Part shown: positions 27,747-35,343 of the stretch, in pieces
Layout: every line of letters starts with the position of its first letter
How positions within the stretch are numbered: position 1 is the first letter of the stretch
From: Streptomyces sp. NRRL S-350
GTDB lineage: Bacteria > Actinomycetota > Actinomycetes > Streptomycetales > Streptomycetaceae
Direction: 5' to 3'
NCBI RefSeq assembly: GCF_000719705.1
Contig: NZ_JOHO01000028.1
Coordinates: 24,125 to 88,124, forward strand
DNA length: 64,000 bases
The notes under the pieces: model-generated
Told to the model about the DNA's origin: nothing
The model's input: the letters and a program-made list of their open reading frames with translations, nothing else
Databases searched by the model: none
Program-made: the position numbers and the translations under genes

Positions 27747-28384
27747 GGCGGGCGGTCGTCAACCGGGTGTTGCTGGGGGCGGTCGGGCTGGTGCTGCTGG
27801 GGGTCGGGGTGCTGGTGCTGGCGGGCGGCCTGGACCTGTACCGCCGGGTGGGCGTGCATCCGCCGGACTGGTGGCCGCTCACCTCCCCGGACCAGCCGGT
27901 GGTGAGCACGCGGTCGCGGTCGCGGTGGGTGTCGTCGGCGTGGTGGTGGCCGACGGTGATCGGCGGCCTGGCCGTACTGGTGGCGGGGGCGGCGTGGTGG
28001 CTGGTGGCGCAGGTGCGGCGCACCGGGCTGTCGGTCGTCACGGTGCCGACGCCGGGCGTGAGCGGGCTGCGACTGCGGGTCGGTGCACGGGCGTTGGAGG
28101 AGGCGCTGGAGATCGGCACGGCGGTGCTGCCGGAGGTCGAGCGGGCCGGGGTGCGACTGGTACGGGCGCCGGGGCAGCCACGGTTGCGCGGGGCGGTGCG
28201 GTTGACGCCGGGCGGGGATCCGGCGGCGCTGGTGGCGCACTTCGAGGACGGGCCCCGGGCGGACGCGATCGGCAGCCTGGGGCTGCCGGACCTGCCCGCG
28301 GACCTGCGGATCCGGGTGCTCCAGGCGGCCCCCGCCGAGCCGCGACAGCGGCGGCTCCGGCGGGGACAGCCCAGGGTGGAGTAG
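27743..28384 (+). CDS. AmaP-like alkaline shock membrane anchor protein
   Basis: The 213-residue protein has an N-terminal hydrophobic hairpin typical of AmaP: NRVLLGAVGLVLLGVGVLVLAG (~7-28) and WWWPTVIGGLAVLVAGAAWWLVAQ (~68-91). A cytoplasmic Asp23-like domain follows (LEEALEIGTAVLPEVERAGVRLV). AmaP tethers Asp23 to the membrane in Gram-positive bacteria. GTG 27743 overlaps the previous stop (GTGA). It is the last gene of the operon, ending 24 bp from the convergent SDR gene. Confidence 0.82.
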   Translation: MRRAVVNRVLLGAVGLVLLGVGVLVLAGGLDLYRRVGVHPPDWWPLTSPDQPVVSTRSRSRWVSSAWWWPTVIGGLAVLVAGAAWWLVAQVRRTGLSVVTVPTPGVSGLRLRVGARALEEALEIGTAVLPEVERAGVRLVRAPGQPRLRGAVRLTPGGDPAALVAHFEDGPRADAIGSLGLPDLPADLRIRVLQAAPAEPRQRRLRRGQPRVE

Positions 28385-28408
28385 CGGGAGCAGGAGGACG
28401 GGCGGAGG

Positions 28409-29170
28409 TCAGAGGGTGCGCAGGGCGCCGCCGTCGACGGGGACCATGACGCCGGTCAGGTAGGAGGCCGCGGGGGAGAGCAGGAAGGCGGCGACCTTGC
28501 CGAACTCCTCGGGGGTGCCGTACCGGCCGAGCGGGATGTCGGCGGCGGCCCGGGCGCGGGCGGCCGCCGGGTCGGGGGCGAGGGAGTCGAGCTCGCGGAC
28601 CCGGTCGGTGTCGATCCGGGCGGGCAGCAGGCCGACGACCCGGATGCCGCGGGGGCCGAGTTCGTCGGCGAGCGCCTTGGCGGCCATCGCCAGGCCCGGC
28701 CGCAGACCGTTGGAGATGCCGAGGCCGGGGATCGGCTGGCGGACCGAGCTGGACAGCACGAAGCCGATCACGCCGCCCTCGGAGAGCACGGAGGCGGTGG
28801 CACGGGCGAGTCGGAGGGCGCCGAGGAAGACGGATTCGAAGGCGTCGCGCCAGGCCTCCTCGGGGGTGCTTCCGACGGGGCCGGCCTGGGGGCCGCCGAC
28901 ACTGATCAGGATGCCGTCGAGACGGCCGAAACGCTGCCGGGCCTCGGTGACGAGGCGCTCGGGGGTGTCGGGGTCGGCGTTGTCGGCGACGAGGCCCCGG
29001 GCGGTGCCGAGGGTGTCGAGTTCGGCGACGGCGGCGTCGACGCCCTCCTGGGTGCGGCCGCTGACGAGGACGCGGGCGCCGTCGGCGGCGAGTTCGCGGG
29101 CGGCGGCGAGGCCGAGGCCCCGGGTGGCGCCGGTGACGATGTAGGCCTGGTCTTTCAGTCCGAGATCCAT
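28409..29170 (-). CDS. short-chain dehydrogenase/reductase family protein lacking the usual YxxxK
   Basis: The 253-residue protein has an SDR Rossmann fold: YIVTGATRGLGLAAARELA (TGxxxGxG), VLVSGRT and a C-terminal GVMVPVDGG. The active site is atypical: the catalytic Ser remains (LSSSVR), but where most SDRs have YxxSK this protein reads ISNGLRPGLAMAAKALADEL, so the Tyr is missing while a Lys is kept. A subfamily with SN-x2-R at this place is known. ATG 29170 begins the fold directly and has no Shine-Dalgarno; 29179 is an alternative. It is divergent from the MerR-thioredoxin pair. Substrate unknown. Confidence 0.85.
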   Translation of the reverse strand: MDLGLKDQAYIVTGATRGLGLAAARELAADGARVLVSGRTQEGVDAAVAELDTLGTARGLVADNADPDTPERLVTEARQRFGRLDGILISVGGPQAGPVGSTPEEAWRDAFESVFLGALRLARATASVLSEGGVIGFVLSSSVRQPIPGLGISNGLRPGLAMAAKALADELGPRGIRVVGLLPARIDTDRVRELDSLAPDPAAARARAAADIPLGRYGTPEEFGKVAAFLLSPAASYLTGVMVPVDGGALRTL

Positions 29171-29219
29171 GGGGAACATAGTGCCGGGTGGGGCGGGGCG
29201 AGAGCGCCGGGGGCTGGCC

Positions 29220-29246
29220 TTGACGTCGGGGGGAAGGTCTACGGTC
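29220..29246 (+). promoter_or_regulatory. candidate MerR-type operator/promoter
   Basis: TTGAC (29220) and TACGGT (29240) flank an imperfect dyad GAC-GTC...GGTC about 35 bp before the merR-like gene. The spacing (15 bp) is shorter than the 19-20 bp of classical MerR promoters, so the exact -10 is uncertain. Confidence 0.3.
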
Positions 29247-29277
29247 GGTACCGGCTGCACGGGAGGAGTGGTCCGGG

Positions 29278-29685
29278 ATGCGGATCGGCGAACTGGCGGA
29301 GCGGGCGGGGACGACCACGCGGGCGCTGCGGTACTACGAGCAGTTGGGACTGCTGCCGGCCCGGCGGGCGGGCAACGGGTACCGGGCGTACGACGAGGCG
29401 GACCTGCGGATGCTGCGGGAGATCCGGATGCTGCAGGACTTCGGCTTCGAACTGGAGGAGACCCGCCCGTTCGTGGAGTGCCTGCGGGCCGGGCACCCGG
29501 AGGGGGACTCCTGCCCGGCCTCGCTGGAGGTGTACGAGCGCAAGCTCGCGGAACTGGACGACTGCATCACCCGGCTGCAGGCCGTCCGGGCGCAGGTGTC
29601 GGGCCAGTTCGAGCGGGCGGTGCGGGCGCGGGACGAACTCGCGACCGCCGAGCAGCCACCACGGTGCGAACTGACGAAGGAGTAG
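29278..29685 (+). CDS. MerR-family regulator, probably redox-responsive
   Basis: The 135-residue protein has the MerR HTH-wing at the N-terminus (MRIGELAERAGTTTRALRYYEQLGLLPARR, GYRAYDEADLRML), a dimerisation helix, and four cysteines: C68, C79, C96 and C130. C68 and C79 lie in the effector region (CLRAGHPEGDSC). The gene is 3 nt upstream of a thioredoxin, so a thiol-based signal controlling the thioredoxin is plausible but unproven. Start: ATG after GGAGGAG. MerR proteins twist the promoter spacer on sensing; the likely site lies just upstream. Confidence 0.88.
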   Translation: MRIGELAERAGTTTRALRYYEQLGLLPARRAGNGYRAYDEADLRMLREIRMLQDFGFELEETRPFVECLRAGHPEGDSCPASLEVYERKLAELDDCITRLQAVRAQVSGQFERAVRARDELATAEQPPRCELTKE

Positions 29686-29688
29686 ACG

Positions 29689-30021
29689 ATGGTGGAGATC
29701 GCGGGTGTGCCGGCGGTGACGGACGAGACGTTCGCCGCGGAGGTGCTGGCGGCGGAGGGGCCCGTGCTGGTCGACTTCACGGCGGACTGGTGCCCGCCGT
29801 GCCGGATGATGGCGCCGGTGCTGGCGGACATCGCCCGGGAGGAAGCGCACCGGCTGCGCGTGGTGAGCGTGGACGTGGACCGCAATCCGCAGGCGCAGGC
29901 GGCGTACGGGGTGCTGTCGATGCCGACGCTGATGGTGTTCCGGGACGGCCGGCCGGTGCGGTCGGTGGTGGGGGCGCGGGCGAAGGCGCGGTTGCTGCGG
30001 GAGCTGGAGGACGTGCTGTAG
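29689..30021 (+). CDS. trxA: thioredoxin
   Basis: The 110-residue protein is a standard thioredoxin: VLVDFTADWCPPCRMMAPVLADIA with active site WCPPC (34-38), cis-Pro in SMPT (~78), and the final helix ARLLRELEDVL. The active site is CPPC rather than the usual CGPC, which normally raises the redox potential. It follows the MerR gene after 3 nt with AGGAG 6 nt before the ATG, so the two are co-transcribed. It would reduce protein disulfides in the cytoplasm. Confidence 0.92.
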   Translation: MVEIAGVPAVTDETFAAEVLAAEGPVLVDFTADWCPPCRMMAPVLADIAREEAHRLRVVSVDVDRNPQAQAAYGVLSMPTLMVFRDGRPVRSVVGARAKARLLRELEDVL

Positions 30022-30047
30022 GCGGGCGTTCTCCAGGCGGGGGTGAT

Positions 30048-30845
30048 CTAGACGGGGACGGGTTCGGCGCCGGCCTCGGCTTCGGCGGCCTTCTCGGCGC
30101 GGTCCTTGGCCTCGCGGCGGGCGAGGATCCAGACGCCGACCGGGATCATCGCGGCGAACAGCCACCACTGGACGGCGTAGGCCATGTGCGGCCCGATGTC
30201 GGAGTGGTTGGGCTCGGGGATCAGCTCGGGCTGGTCGGCCGGGGCGGGGGTGGTGCCGGCGAGTTCGAGGTAGCCGCCGAGGAGGGGGGCGCCGGTCTCC
30301 TTGGCCTGCTCGGCGGTGTTGATCAGGTTGAACTGGCGGTCGGGCAGGCCGGTGCGGTCCTTGATGCCGCTGGCGCCGTAGGTCTCCTCGGCGCGCAGGC
30401 GGCCGGTGAGGGTGACCTCGCCCGTCGGCGCGGCGGGGACCGGCGGGTACTGGGTGGCGCCGTCGCCGGAGGCGACCCAGCCGCGGTTGACCAGGACGGT
30501 GCCCTTGCCGTCGGAGAGCTTCAGCGGGGTGACGACGAAGTAGCCGATCGTCCCGCTGGAGTCGGTCCGCTTGCGGACCACGAACTCGTGCGCCGGATCG
30601 TACTGGCCGGTGGCGGTCACCGCGCGCCAGGTGAGGTCCTTGGGGACGGCGAAGCCGGGCGTCGGCGACAGGGTGTCGAACGGGACCGGGGCTGCCGTGA
30701 GGGCCTGGCCGATCAGCTCGTTCCGGGCCACCCGCGCCTCGTGGCGGTGCAGCTGCCAGAAGCCCAGCTTGATCGTCACGGGGATCAGCAGCAGCGCGAT
30801 CAGCATGGTGATCAGCCACTGGCGGGTCAGCAGAAAACGGTACAC
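30048..30845 (-). CDS. SURF1-family cytochrome c oxidase assembly protein
   Basis: The ~265-residue protein has a transmembrane helix near each end (WLITMLIALLLIPVTIKLGFWQL, and AVQWWLFAAMIPVGVWILARR) flanking an extracytoplasmic beta-rich domain, as in SURF1. Family marks include LGFWQLHRHEAR, VNRGWV and YAVQWWLFA. SURF1 helps heme insertion into cytochrome oxidase. GTG 30845 follows a -10-like TACCGT by 6 nt, implying a leaderless message; an in-frame ATG at 30884 would overlap the upstream gene. An acidic Ala/Glu tail ends the protein. Confidence 0.88.
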   Translation of the reverse strand: MYRFLLTRQWLITMLIALLLIPVTIKLGFWQLHRHEARVARNELIGQALTAAPVPFDTLSPTPGFAVPKDLTWRAVTATGQYDPAHEFVVRKRTDSSGTIGYFVVTPLKLSDGKGTVLVNRGWVASGDGATQYPPVPAAPTGEVTLTGRLRAEETYGASGIKDRTGLPDRQFNLINTAEQAKETGAPLLGGYLELAGTTPAPADQPELIPEPNHSDIGPHMAYAVQWWLFAAMIPVGVWILARREAKDRAEKAAEAEAGAEPVPV

Positions 30846-30876
30846 ATGGGAACGGTACGCCGACCTCACAGCGGGC

Positions 30877-31872
30877 TCACGCACCGGGGTGCGGGGCGAC
30901 CTCGCGCAGGAGCTGGAGGAAGGCGTCCTCGGTGACCACCGGGGTGCCGACCTCGCGGGCCTTGCGGGCCTTGCCGCTCCAGCTGTCCGGTTCGTTGGTG
31001 ACCAGCAGGCTGGTGAGGCGGCTCACCGAGGTGGCGATGTGCAGGCCGGCCTCGACGGCGCGGTCCTCCAGGAGTTCGCGGTCGGTGGAGGTGTCGCCGG
31101 TGAACGCCACCCGCATGCCCTGGACCAGCGGCTTGCCGTCCTCCCAGCGCCCCGGGTTGGGGTACGGGCACGGCGGGCGCTTCCTGGCCTGGCGGTAGTT
31201 GGCGCCGGTCCAGGAGGCGCGGGCGGGGACGGCGGGCTCGTCCTCGCCGAGGTCGGCGACCGCGACGCAGTTCTGCAGCGGCAGCGGGATCCCGCCCAGG
31301 CGGGCGAGGTGCAGGCTGGGGCGGAAGGCCTCGGCGAGCACCCGGGCGTCGTCCAGGGCGTTGTGGGCGTGGCGCTGCTGGACGCCGAAGTGGGCGGCGA
31401 GCGAGGCCAGCTTGCCGTTGGGCAGCGGCAGGCGCAGGTCGCGGGAGAGGACCATGGTGCACAGCCGCTGCTCGACGGGGGCGCGCAGGCCGGCCCGGGA
31501 GAACTCGCGGGAGATCATGTTCCAGTCGAAGAGCGCGTTGTGCGCGACCAGGACCCGGCCGCGCAGCCGGTCGGCGAGTTCGTCGGCGATCTGCGGGAAG
31601 GTCGGGGCGGTGGCGAGCAACTCGGCGGTGAGGCCGTGGATCCAGACCGGGCCCGGATCCCGCTCGGGGTTCACCAGGGTGTACCAGTGGTCGGTGATCT
31701 CGCCGTCGGGGTCCAGCTGGTAGACGCCCGCCGAGATGACCCGGTCGGAGCGACCGAGACCGGTGGTCTCGACGTCGACGACCGCGAAGCCCTCGGCGGG
31801 GGCGGCGGAGCGCTGGGCGGGGACCGGGAGGGTCCGCGGCGCACCGTACGTCTCGGGCTGGATCGGTTGCAT
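30877..31872 (-). CDS. DEDDh 3'-5' exonuclease with C-terminal BRCT domain
   Basis: The 331-residue protein has an exonuclease domain like DNA polymerase III epsilon. Exo I is FAVVDVETTGLG, Exo II VLVAHNALFDWNMI, Exo III HNALDDARVLAEAF (H-x4-D). After a linker, a BRCT domain (~235-325) begins GMRVAFTGDTSTDRELLEDRAVEAGLH and includes SRLTSLLVTNEP. The combination with BRCT points to DNA repair or replication proofreading rather than RNase T. The ATG lies 8 nt after a TATCCT box. It is co-directional with the SURF1 gene 31 bp further on. Confidence 0.9.
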   Translation of the reverse strand: MQPIQPETYGAPRTLPVPAQRSAAPAEGFAVVDVETTGLGRSDRVISAGVYQLDPDGEITDHWYTLVNPERDPGPVWIHGLTAELLATAPTFPQIADELADRLRGRVLVAHNALFDWNMISREFSRAGLRAPVEQRLCTMVLSRDLRLPLPNGKLASLAAHFGVQQRHAHNALDDARVLAEAFRPSLHLARLGGIPLPLQNCVAVADLGEDEPAVPARASWTGANYRQARKRPPCPYPNPGRWEDGKPLVQGMRVAFTGDTSTDRELLEDRAVEAGLHIATSVSRLTSLLVTNEPDSWSGKARKAREVGTPVVTEDAFLQLLREVAPHPGA

Positions 31873-31906
31873 GGTCCAACAGGATAAGGGGCGGCAGGAG
31901 CGGCTC

Positions 31907-31927
31907 CGGTCGGAAGGGTTCCGACCG
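31907..31927. promoter_or_regulatory. inverted repeat in the exonuclease/alcohol dehydrogenase divergent promoter
   Basis: CGGTCGGAA-N3-TTCCGACCG is a perfect 9-3-9 inverted repeat. It lies 10 bp before a -10-like TAGAGT (31938-31943) of the dehydrogenase, so it would overlap the -35 region. It is a plausible operator; the regulator is unknown. Confidence 0.45.
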
Positions 31928-32000
31928 ACCGGCCGGAATAGAGTGGTCAGCGGGGGTGTCGTACACCTGGTCGAGACCGTTCTCCTGTGAGGAACAGCGC

Positions 32001-33044
32001 ATGCGAGCCACCGTGATCCACGGCCCCAACGACATCCGGATCGAAGAGGTACCGGACCCGGTGATCCGGCAACCGACGGACGTGGTGGTCCGGGTCCTGA
32101 ACGCCTGCATCTGCGGCAGCGACCTGTGGGCCTACCGCGGGGTGGCGCAGCGGGTGGCCGGGCAGCGGATCGGGCACGAGTTCCTGGGCGTGGTCGAGGA
32201 GGCCGGCGCCGAGGTGCGCGGCTTCGCGAAGGGCGACCTGGTCGTGGCGCCGTTCGTCTGGTCGGACGGGACGTGTGACTTCTGTCGCGAGGGCCTGCAC
32301 ACCTCCTGCCCGCACGGCGGCTTCTGGGGGCAGGTCGGCTCGGACGGCGGCCAGGGCGAGGCGGTGCGAGTGCCGTTCGCGGACGGGACGCTGGTGAAGC
32401 TGCCGAAGGAGGCCGCGGGCGACGAGAAGCTGCTGCCCGGCCTGCTGGCGCTGTCCGACGTGATGTCGACCGGGCACCACGCGGCGGTCTCGGCGCGGGT
32501 GCGGCCCGGCGCGACGGTCGCGGTGGTCGGCGACGGCGCGGTGGGCCTGTGCGGGGTGCTGGCGGCGCACCGGCTGGGCGCGGGCCGGATCATCGCGATG
32601 GGGCGGCACGAGGCCCGTACCGAGCTGGCCCGGCGCTTCGGCGCGACGGACGTGGTGGCCGAGCGCGGGGAGGCCGCGGTGGAGGCGGTCAAGGAGCTGA
32701 CCGGCGGCCAGGGCGCGCACGCGGTGCTGGAGGCGGTCGGCACCGAGGAGTCGATGCGCACGGCCGTCTCGATCACCCGGGACGGCGGCGCGGTCGGGTA
32801 CGTCGGGGTGCCGCACGGCGGCAGCGCGGGCGTGGACATCGGCCAGATGTTCGGCCGGAACGTTTCGCTCAACGGCGGCGTCGCGCCGGCCCGGGCGTAC
32901 ATCCCCGAGCTCCTGCCGGACGTGCTCTCGGGAGCCATCGAGCCGGGCCTGGTCTTCGACCGCACGGTCGAGCTGGACGGCGTGCCGGACGGCTACCGGG
33001 CGATGGACGACCGTTCGGCGCTGAAGGTCCGCATCGCGTTCTGA
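32001..33044 (+). CDS. zinc-dependent medium-chain alcohol dehydrogenase
   Basis: The 347-residue MDR-family enzyme has catalytic zinc ligands in CICGSDLW (C38) and GHEFLG (H59, E60). The structural zinc lobe has only three of the usual four cysteines (C92, C95, C103). The Rossmann motif is VAVVGDGAVGLCGVLAA, and AMGRHEAR follows the second strand. NAD(P)-dependent oxidation of an alcohol or reduction of an aldehyde is expected; the substrate is not readable. ATG 32001 has TGAGGA 8 nt upstream. It is monocistronic with a strong terminator. Confidence 0.88.
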   Translation: MRATVIHGPNDIRIEEVPDPVIRQPTDVVVRVLNACICGSDLWAYRGVAQRVAGQRIGHEFLGVVEEAGAEVRGFAKGDLVVAPFVWSDGTCDFCREGLHTSCPHGGFWGQVGSDGGQGEAVRVPFADGTLVKLPKEAAGDEKLLPGLLALSDVMSTGHHAAVSARVRPGATVAVVGDGAVGLCGVLAAHRLGAGRIIAMGRHEARTELARRFGATDVVAERGEAAVEAVKELTGGQGAHAVLEAVGTEESMRTAVSITRDGGAVGYVGVPHGGSAGVDIGQMFGRNVSLNGGVAPARAYIPELLPDVLSGAIEPGLVFDRTVELDGVPDGYRAMDDRSALKVRIAF

Positions 33045-33052
33045 CGGATCGT

Positions 33053-33091
33053 CAAGAGGGGTGGCACCGCCGTGCGGTGTCACCCCTCTTG
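33053..33091 (+). terminator. hairpin terminator after the alcohol dehydrogenase
   Basis: CAAGAGGGGTG (33053-33063) pairs perfectly with 33081-33091, and the interior (GCACCGC/GCGGTG) extends the stem almost to a 3-nt loop. It starts 8 nt after the stop. Confidence 0.88.
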
Positions 33092-33236
33092 CGTGGGGCG
33101 GGGGTGCCCGGAAGTGGCGCGAGGGGTGTTTTTCGGCCAAATGGGTGGTGCGGGAGGGTGAACGGCCGTCTGATCGCCGTCAACCCCTTTCGGGGCGGGC
33201 GTGACGCTCCTAGCATTGCGCGGCGCGCACGGGGAA

Positions 33237-33252
33237 TGTGACGCCCCTCACG
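33237..33252. promoter_or_regulatory. CRP/GlxR-like binding site before the acetate symporter operon
   Basis: TGTGACGCCCCTCACG matches the CRP palindrome TGTGA-N6-TCACA in all but the last base. It lies 52 bp before the GTG of the DUF485 gene and about 25 bp after a possible -10 TAGCAT (33211-33216). Acetate uptake genes are known CRP-family targets in actinobacteria; the link here is inference. Confidence 0.45.
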
Positions 33253-33303
33253 TCTGATCGTTTCCAGCGTGCGACCGCCATGCCGAAGGACTGAGGAGAC
33301 AGA

Positions 33304-33660
33304 GTGGATTCGCCGCCGATTGCCACCGCCCCCACGGAAGTCCAACTCATCGACGACAGTGAGGAGTTCCGTACTCTGCGGCGCTCGTTCCGGAGCTTCG
33401 CCTTTCCGGTCACCATCGGCTTCGTGCTCTGGTACCTGCTCTACGTGCTGCTCTCGTGCTACGCCCCGGGTCTGATGCGCGCAAAGGTCGTCGGCCACGT
33501 CAACGTGGCGCTGGTGCTCGGGCTGCTGCAGTTCGCCACCACCTTCCTCATCGCCGCCTGGTACGCCCGCTACGCGGACCGGCGGATCGACCCGGTCGCG
33601 ACCGCGATCCGCGAGGCGCACGGTGCCGTCGTCCACGCCCCCCGGGAGTCCGCCGAATGA
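33304..33660 (+). CDS. DUF485 small membrane protein
   Basis: The 118-residue protein has two transmembrane helices (FAFPVTIGFVLWYLLYVLLSCYA and ALVLGLLQFATTFLIAAWYARYA) with the RSFRSFAFPVTIGF...YVLL start of DUF485 (YjcH). These proteins are always encoded with ActP/MctC-type monocarboxylate symporters. GTG 33304 has GAGGAG about 8 nt upstream. Its stop overlaps the symporter start (ATGA). Confidence 0.92.
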   Translation: MDSPPIATAPTEVQLIDDSEEFRTLRRSFRSFAFPVTIGFVLWYLLYVLLSCYAPGLMRAKVVGHVNVALVLGLLQFATTFLIAAWYARYADRRIDPVATAIREAHGAVVHAPRESAE

Positions 33661-35267
33661 CCCTGCTCGCCAGCTCCGCCACCGAGCACCGCGGCCTGAC
33701 GATGACCCTGTTCGGGATCTTCGTCCTGGCCACCCTCGGCATCACCGTCTGGGCCGGCCGGCAGAACAGGAGCGCCGCCGACTTCTACGCCGGCGGCCGG
33801 GGCTTCACCGGATTCCAGAACGGCCTGGCCATCTCGGGCGACTACATGTCCGCCGCCTCCTTCCTCGGCATCGCCGGCACCATCGCCCTCACCGGGTACG
33901 ACGGCTTCCTCTACTCGATCGGCTTCCTGGTCGCCTGGCTGGTCGCGCTGCTGCTGATCGCCGAACCGCTGCGCAACTCCGGCCGCTTCACCATGGCGGA
34001 CGTGCTCGCGTTCCGGATGCGCCAGCGCCCGGTGCGCACCGCCGCGGGCTTCTCCACCATCGTGGTGTCGATCTTCTACCTGCTCGCGCAGATGGTCGGC
34101 GCCGGGACGCTGGTGGCCCTGCTGCTCGGGGTCACCGGGGAGGGCGCCAAGCGCTGGACCATCCTCGCGGTCGGCGCACTGATGATCATCTACGTGGTGA
34201 TAGGGGGAATGAAGGGCACCACCTGGGTGCAGATCATCAAGGCGGTCATGCTGATCGCCGGCGCCGCGCTGATGACCGTCATGGTGCTGGCCAAGTACCA
34301 CTTCAACCCCTCCGAACTGCTCGGCGCGGCCGCGAACGCCAGCGGCAAGGGCGCGGCCTTCCTCGAACCCGGCCTGAAGTACGGCGCCAGCGACACCACC
34401 AAGCTCGACTTCATCAGCCTCGGCGTCGCGCTGGTGCTCGGCACCGCGGGCCTCCCGCACATCCTGGTCCGCTTCTACACCGTGCCCACCGCCAAGGCCG
34501 CCCGGAAGTCGGTGCTCTGGGCGATCGGCATCATCGGCGTCTTCTACCTGATGACCCTGGCGCTCGGCTTCGGAGCGGCGGCCCTGGTCGGCTCCAAGGA
34601 GATCAAGGCGGCCAACGCGGCCGGCAACACCGCCGCGCCGCAGCTCGCCGAAGTGCTCGGCGGCGGCGCGGGCACCACCGGCGGCGCGATCATGCTCGCA
34701 GTGATCTCGGCCGTCGCCTTCGCCACCATCCTCGCCGTTGTCGCCGGGCTCACCCTCGCCTCCTCGGCCTCCTTCGCGCACGACCTGTACGCCAACGTGA
34801 TCCGTCGCGGCAAGGCGAGCGAGAAGGAGGAGGTGCGGTCGGCGAAGTGGGCCGCGGTGGTGATCGGCGCGGTCTCCATCGTCCTCAGCCTGTACGCGGG
34901 CAAGCTCAGCACCGCCGCCCTGGTCGCGCTGGCCTTCGCGGTGGCCGCCTCGGCGAACCTGCCGACCCTGCTCTACTCCCTGTTCTGGAAGCGCTTCACC
35001 ACCGCCGGCGCCGTCAGCTCGGTCTACGCCGGCCTGGTCTCCTCCGTGGTGCTGGTGGCCTTCTCCCCGGTGCTGTCCGGCGCGAAGACCTCGCTCTTCC
35101 CGGACCTGGACTTCCACTGGTTCCCCCTGGAGAACCCCGGCCTGGTCTCCATCCCGATCGGCTTCCTGGCCGGCTGGATCGGCACCCTGCTGTCCAGGGA
35201 ACGACCGGACGAAGCGAAGTACGCTGAACTGGAGGTCCGCTCGCTGACCGGACTGGGCGCCCATTGA
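33657..35267 (+). CDS. sodium:solute (acetate/monocarboxylate) symporter, ActP/MctC type
   Basis: The 536-residue protein has about 13 transmembrane helices and SSS-family signatures: GRGFTGFQNGLAISGDYMSAASFLGIAG near the N-terminus, GGMKGTTWVQIIKAVML and LGTAGLPHILVRFYTVPTAKAARKSVLWAI. These match the ActP branch that takes up acetate and other short monocarboxylates. It is translationally coupled to DUF485 (ATGA). A CRP-like site upstream suggests carbon-source control. Confidence 0.92.
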   Translation: MTLLASSATEHRGLTMTLFGIFVLATLGITVWAGRQNRSAADFYAGGRGFTGFQNGLAISGDYMSAASFLGIAGTIALTGYDGFLYSIGFLVAWLVALLLIAEPLRNSGRFTMADVLAFRMRQRPVRTAAGFSTIVVSIFYLLAQMVGAGTLVALLLGVTGEGAKRWTILAVGALMIIYVVIGGMKGTTWVQIIKAVMLIAGAALMTVMVLAKYHFNPSELLGAAANASGKGAAFLEPGLKYGASDTTKLDFISLGVALVLGTAGLPHILVRFYTVPTAKAARKSVLWAIGIIGVFYLMTLALGFGAAALVGSKEIKAANAAGNTAAPQLAEVLGGGAGTTGGAIMLAVISAVAFATILAVVAGLTLASSASFAHDLYANVIRRGKASEKEEVRSAKWAAVVIGAVSIVLSLYAGKLSTAALVALAFAVAASANLPTLLYSLFWKRFTTAGAVSSVYAGLVSSVVLVAFSPVLSGAKTSLFPDLDFHWFPLENPGLVSIPIGFLAGWIGTLLSRERPDEAKYAELEVRSLTGLGAH

Positions 35268-35288
35268 TCGTCCCGCGATGACTATGCT

Positions 35289-35318
35289 GGCCCGGCCCGC
35301 CTCGACGGTGGCCGGGCC
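35289..35318 (+). terminator. hairpin between the symporter and moaA
   Basis: GGCCCGGCC (35289-35297) pairs with GGCCGGGCC (35310-35318) around 12 nt, 21 nt after the symporter stop. Confidence 0.65.
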
Positions 35319-35343
35319 GGCCGCATTTCGGGGAAGGACGCAC

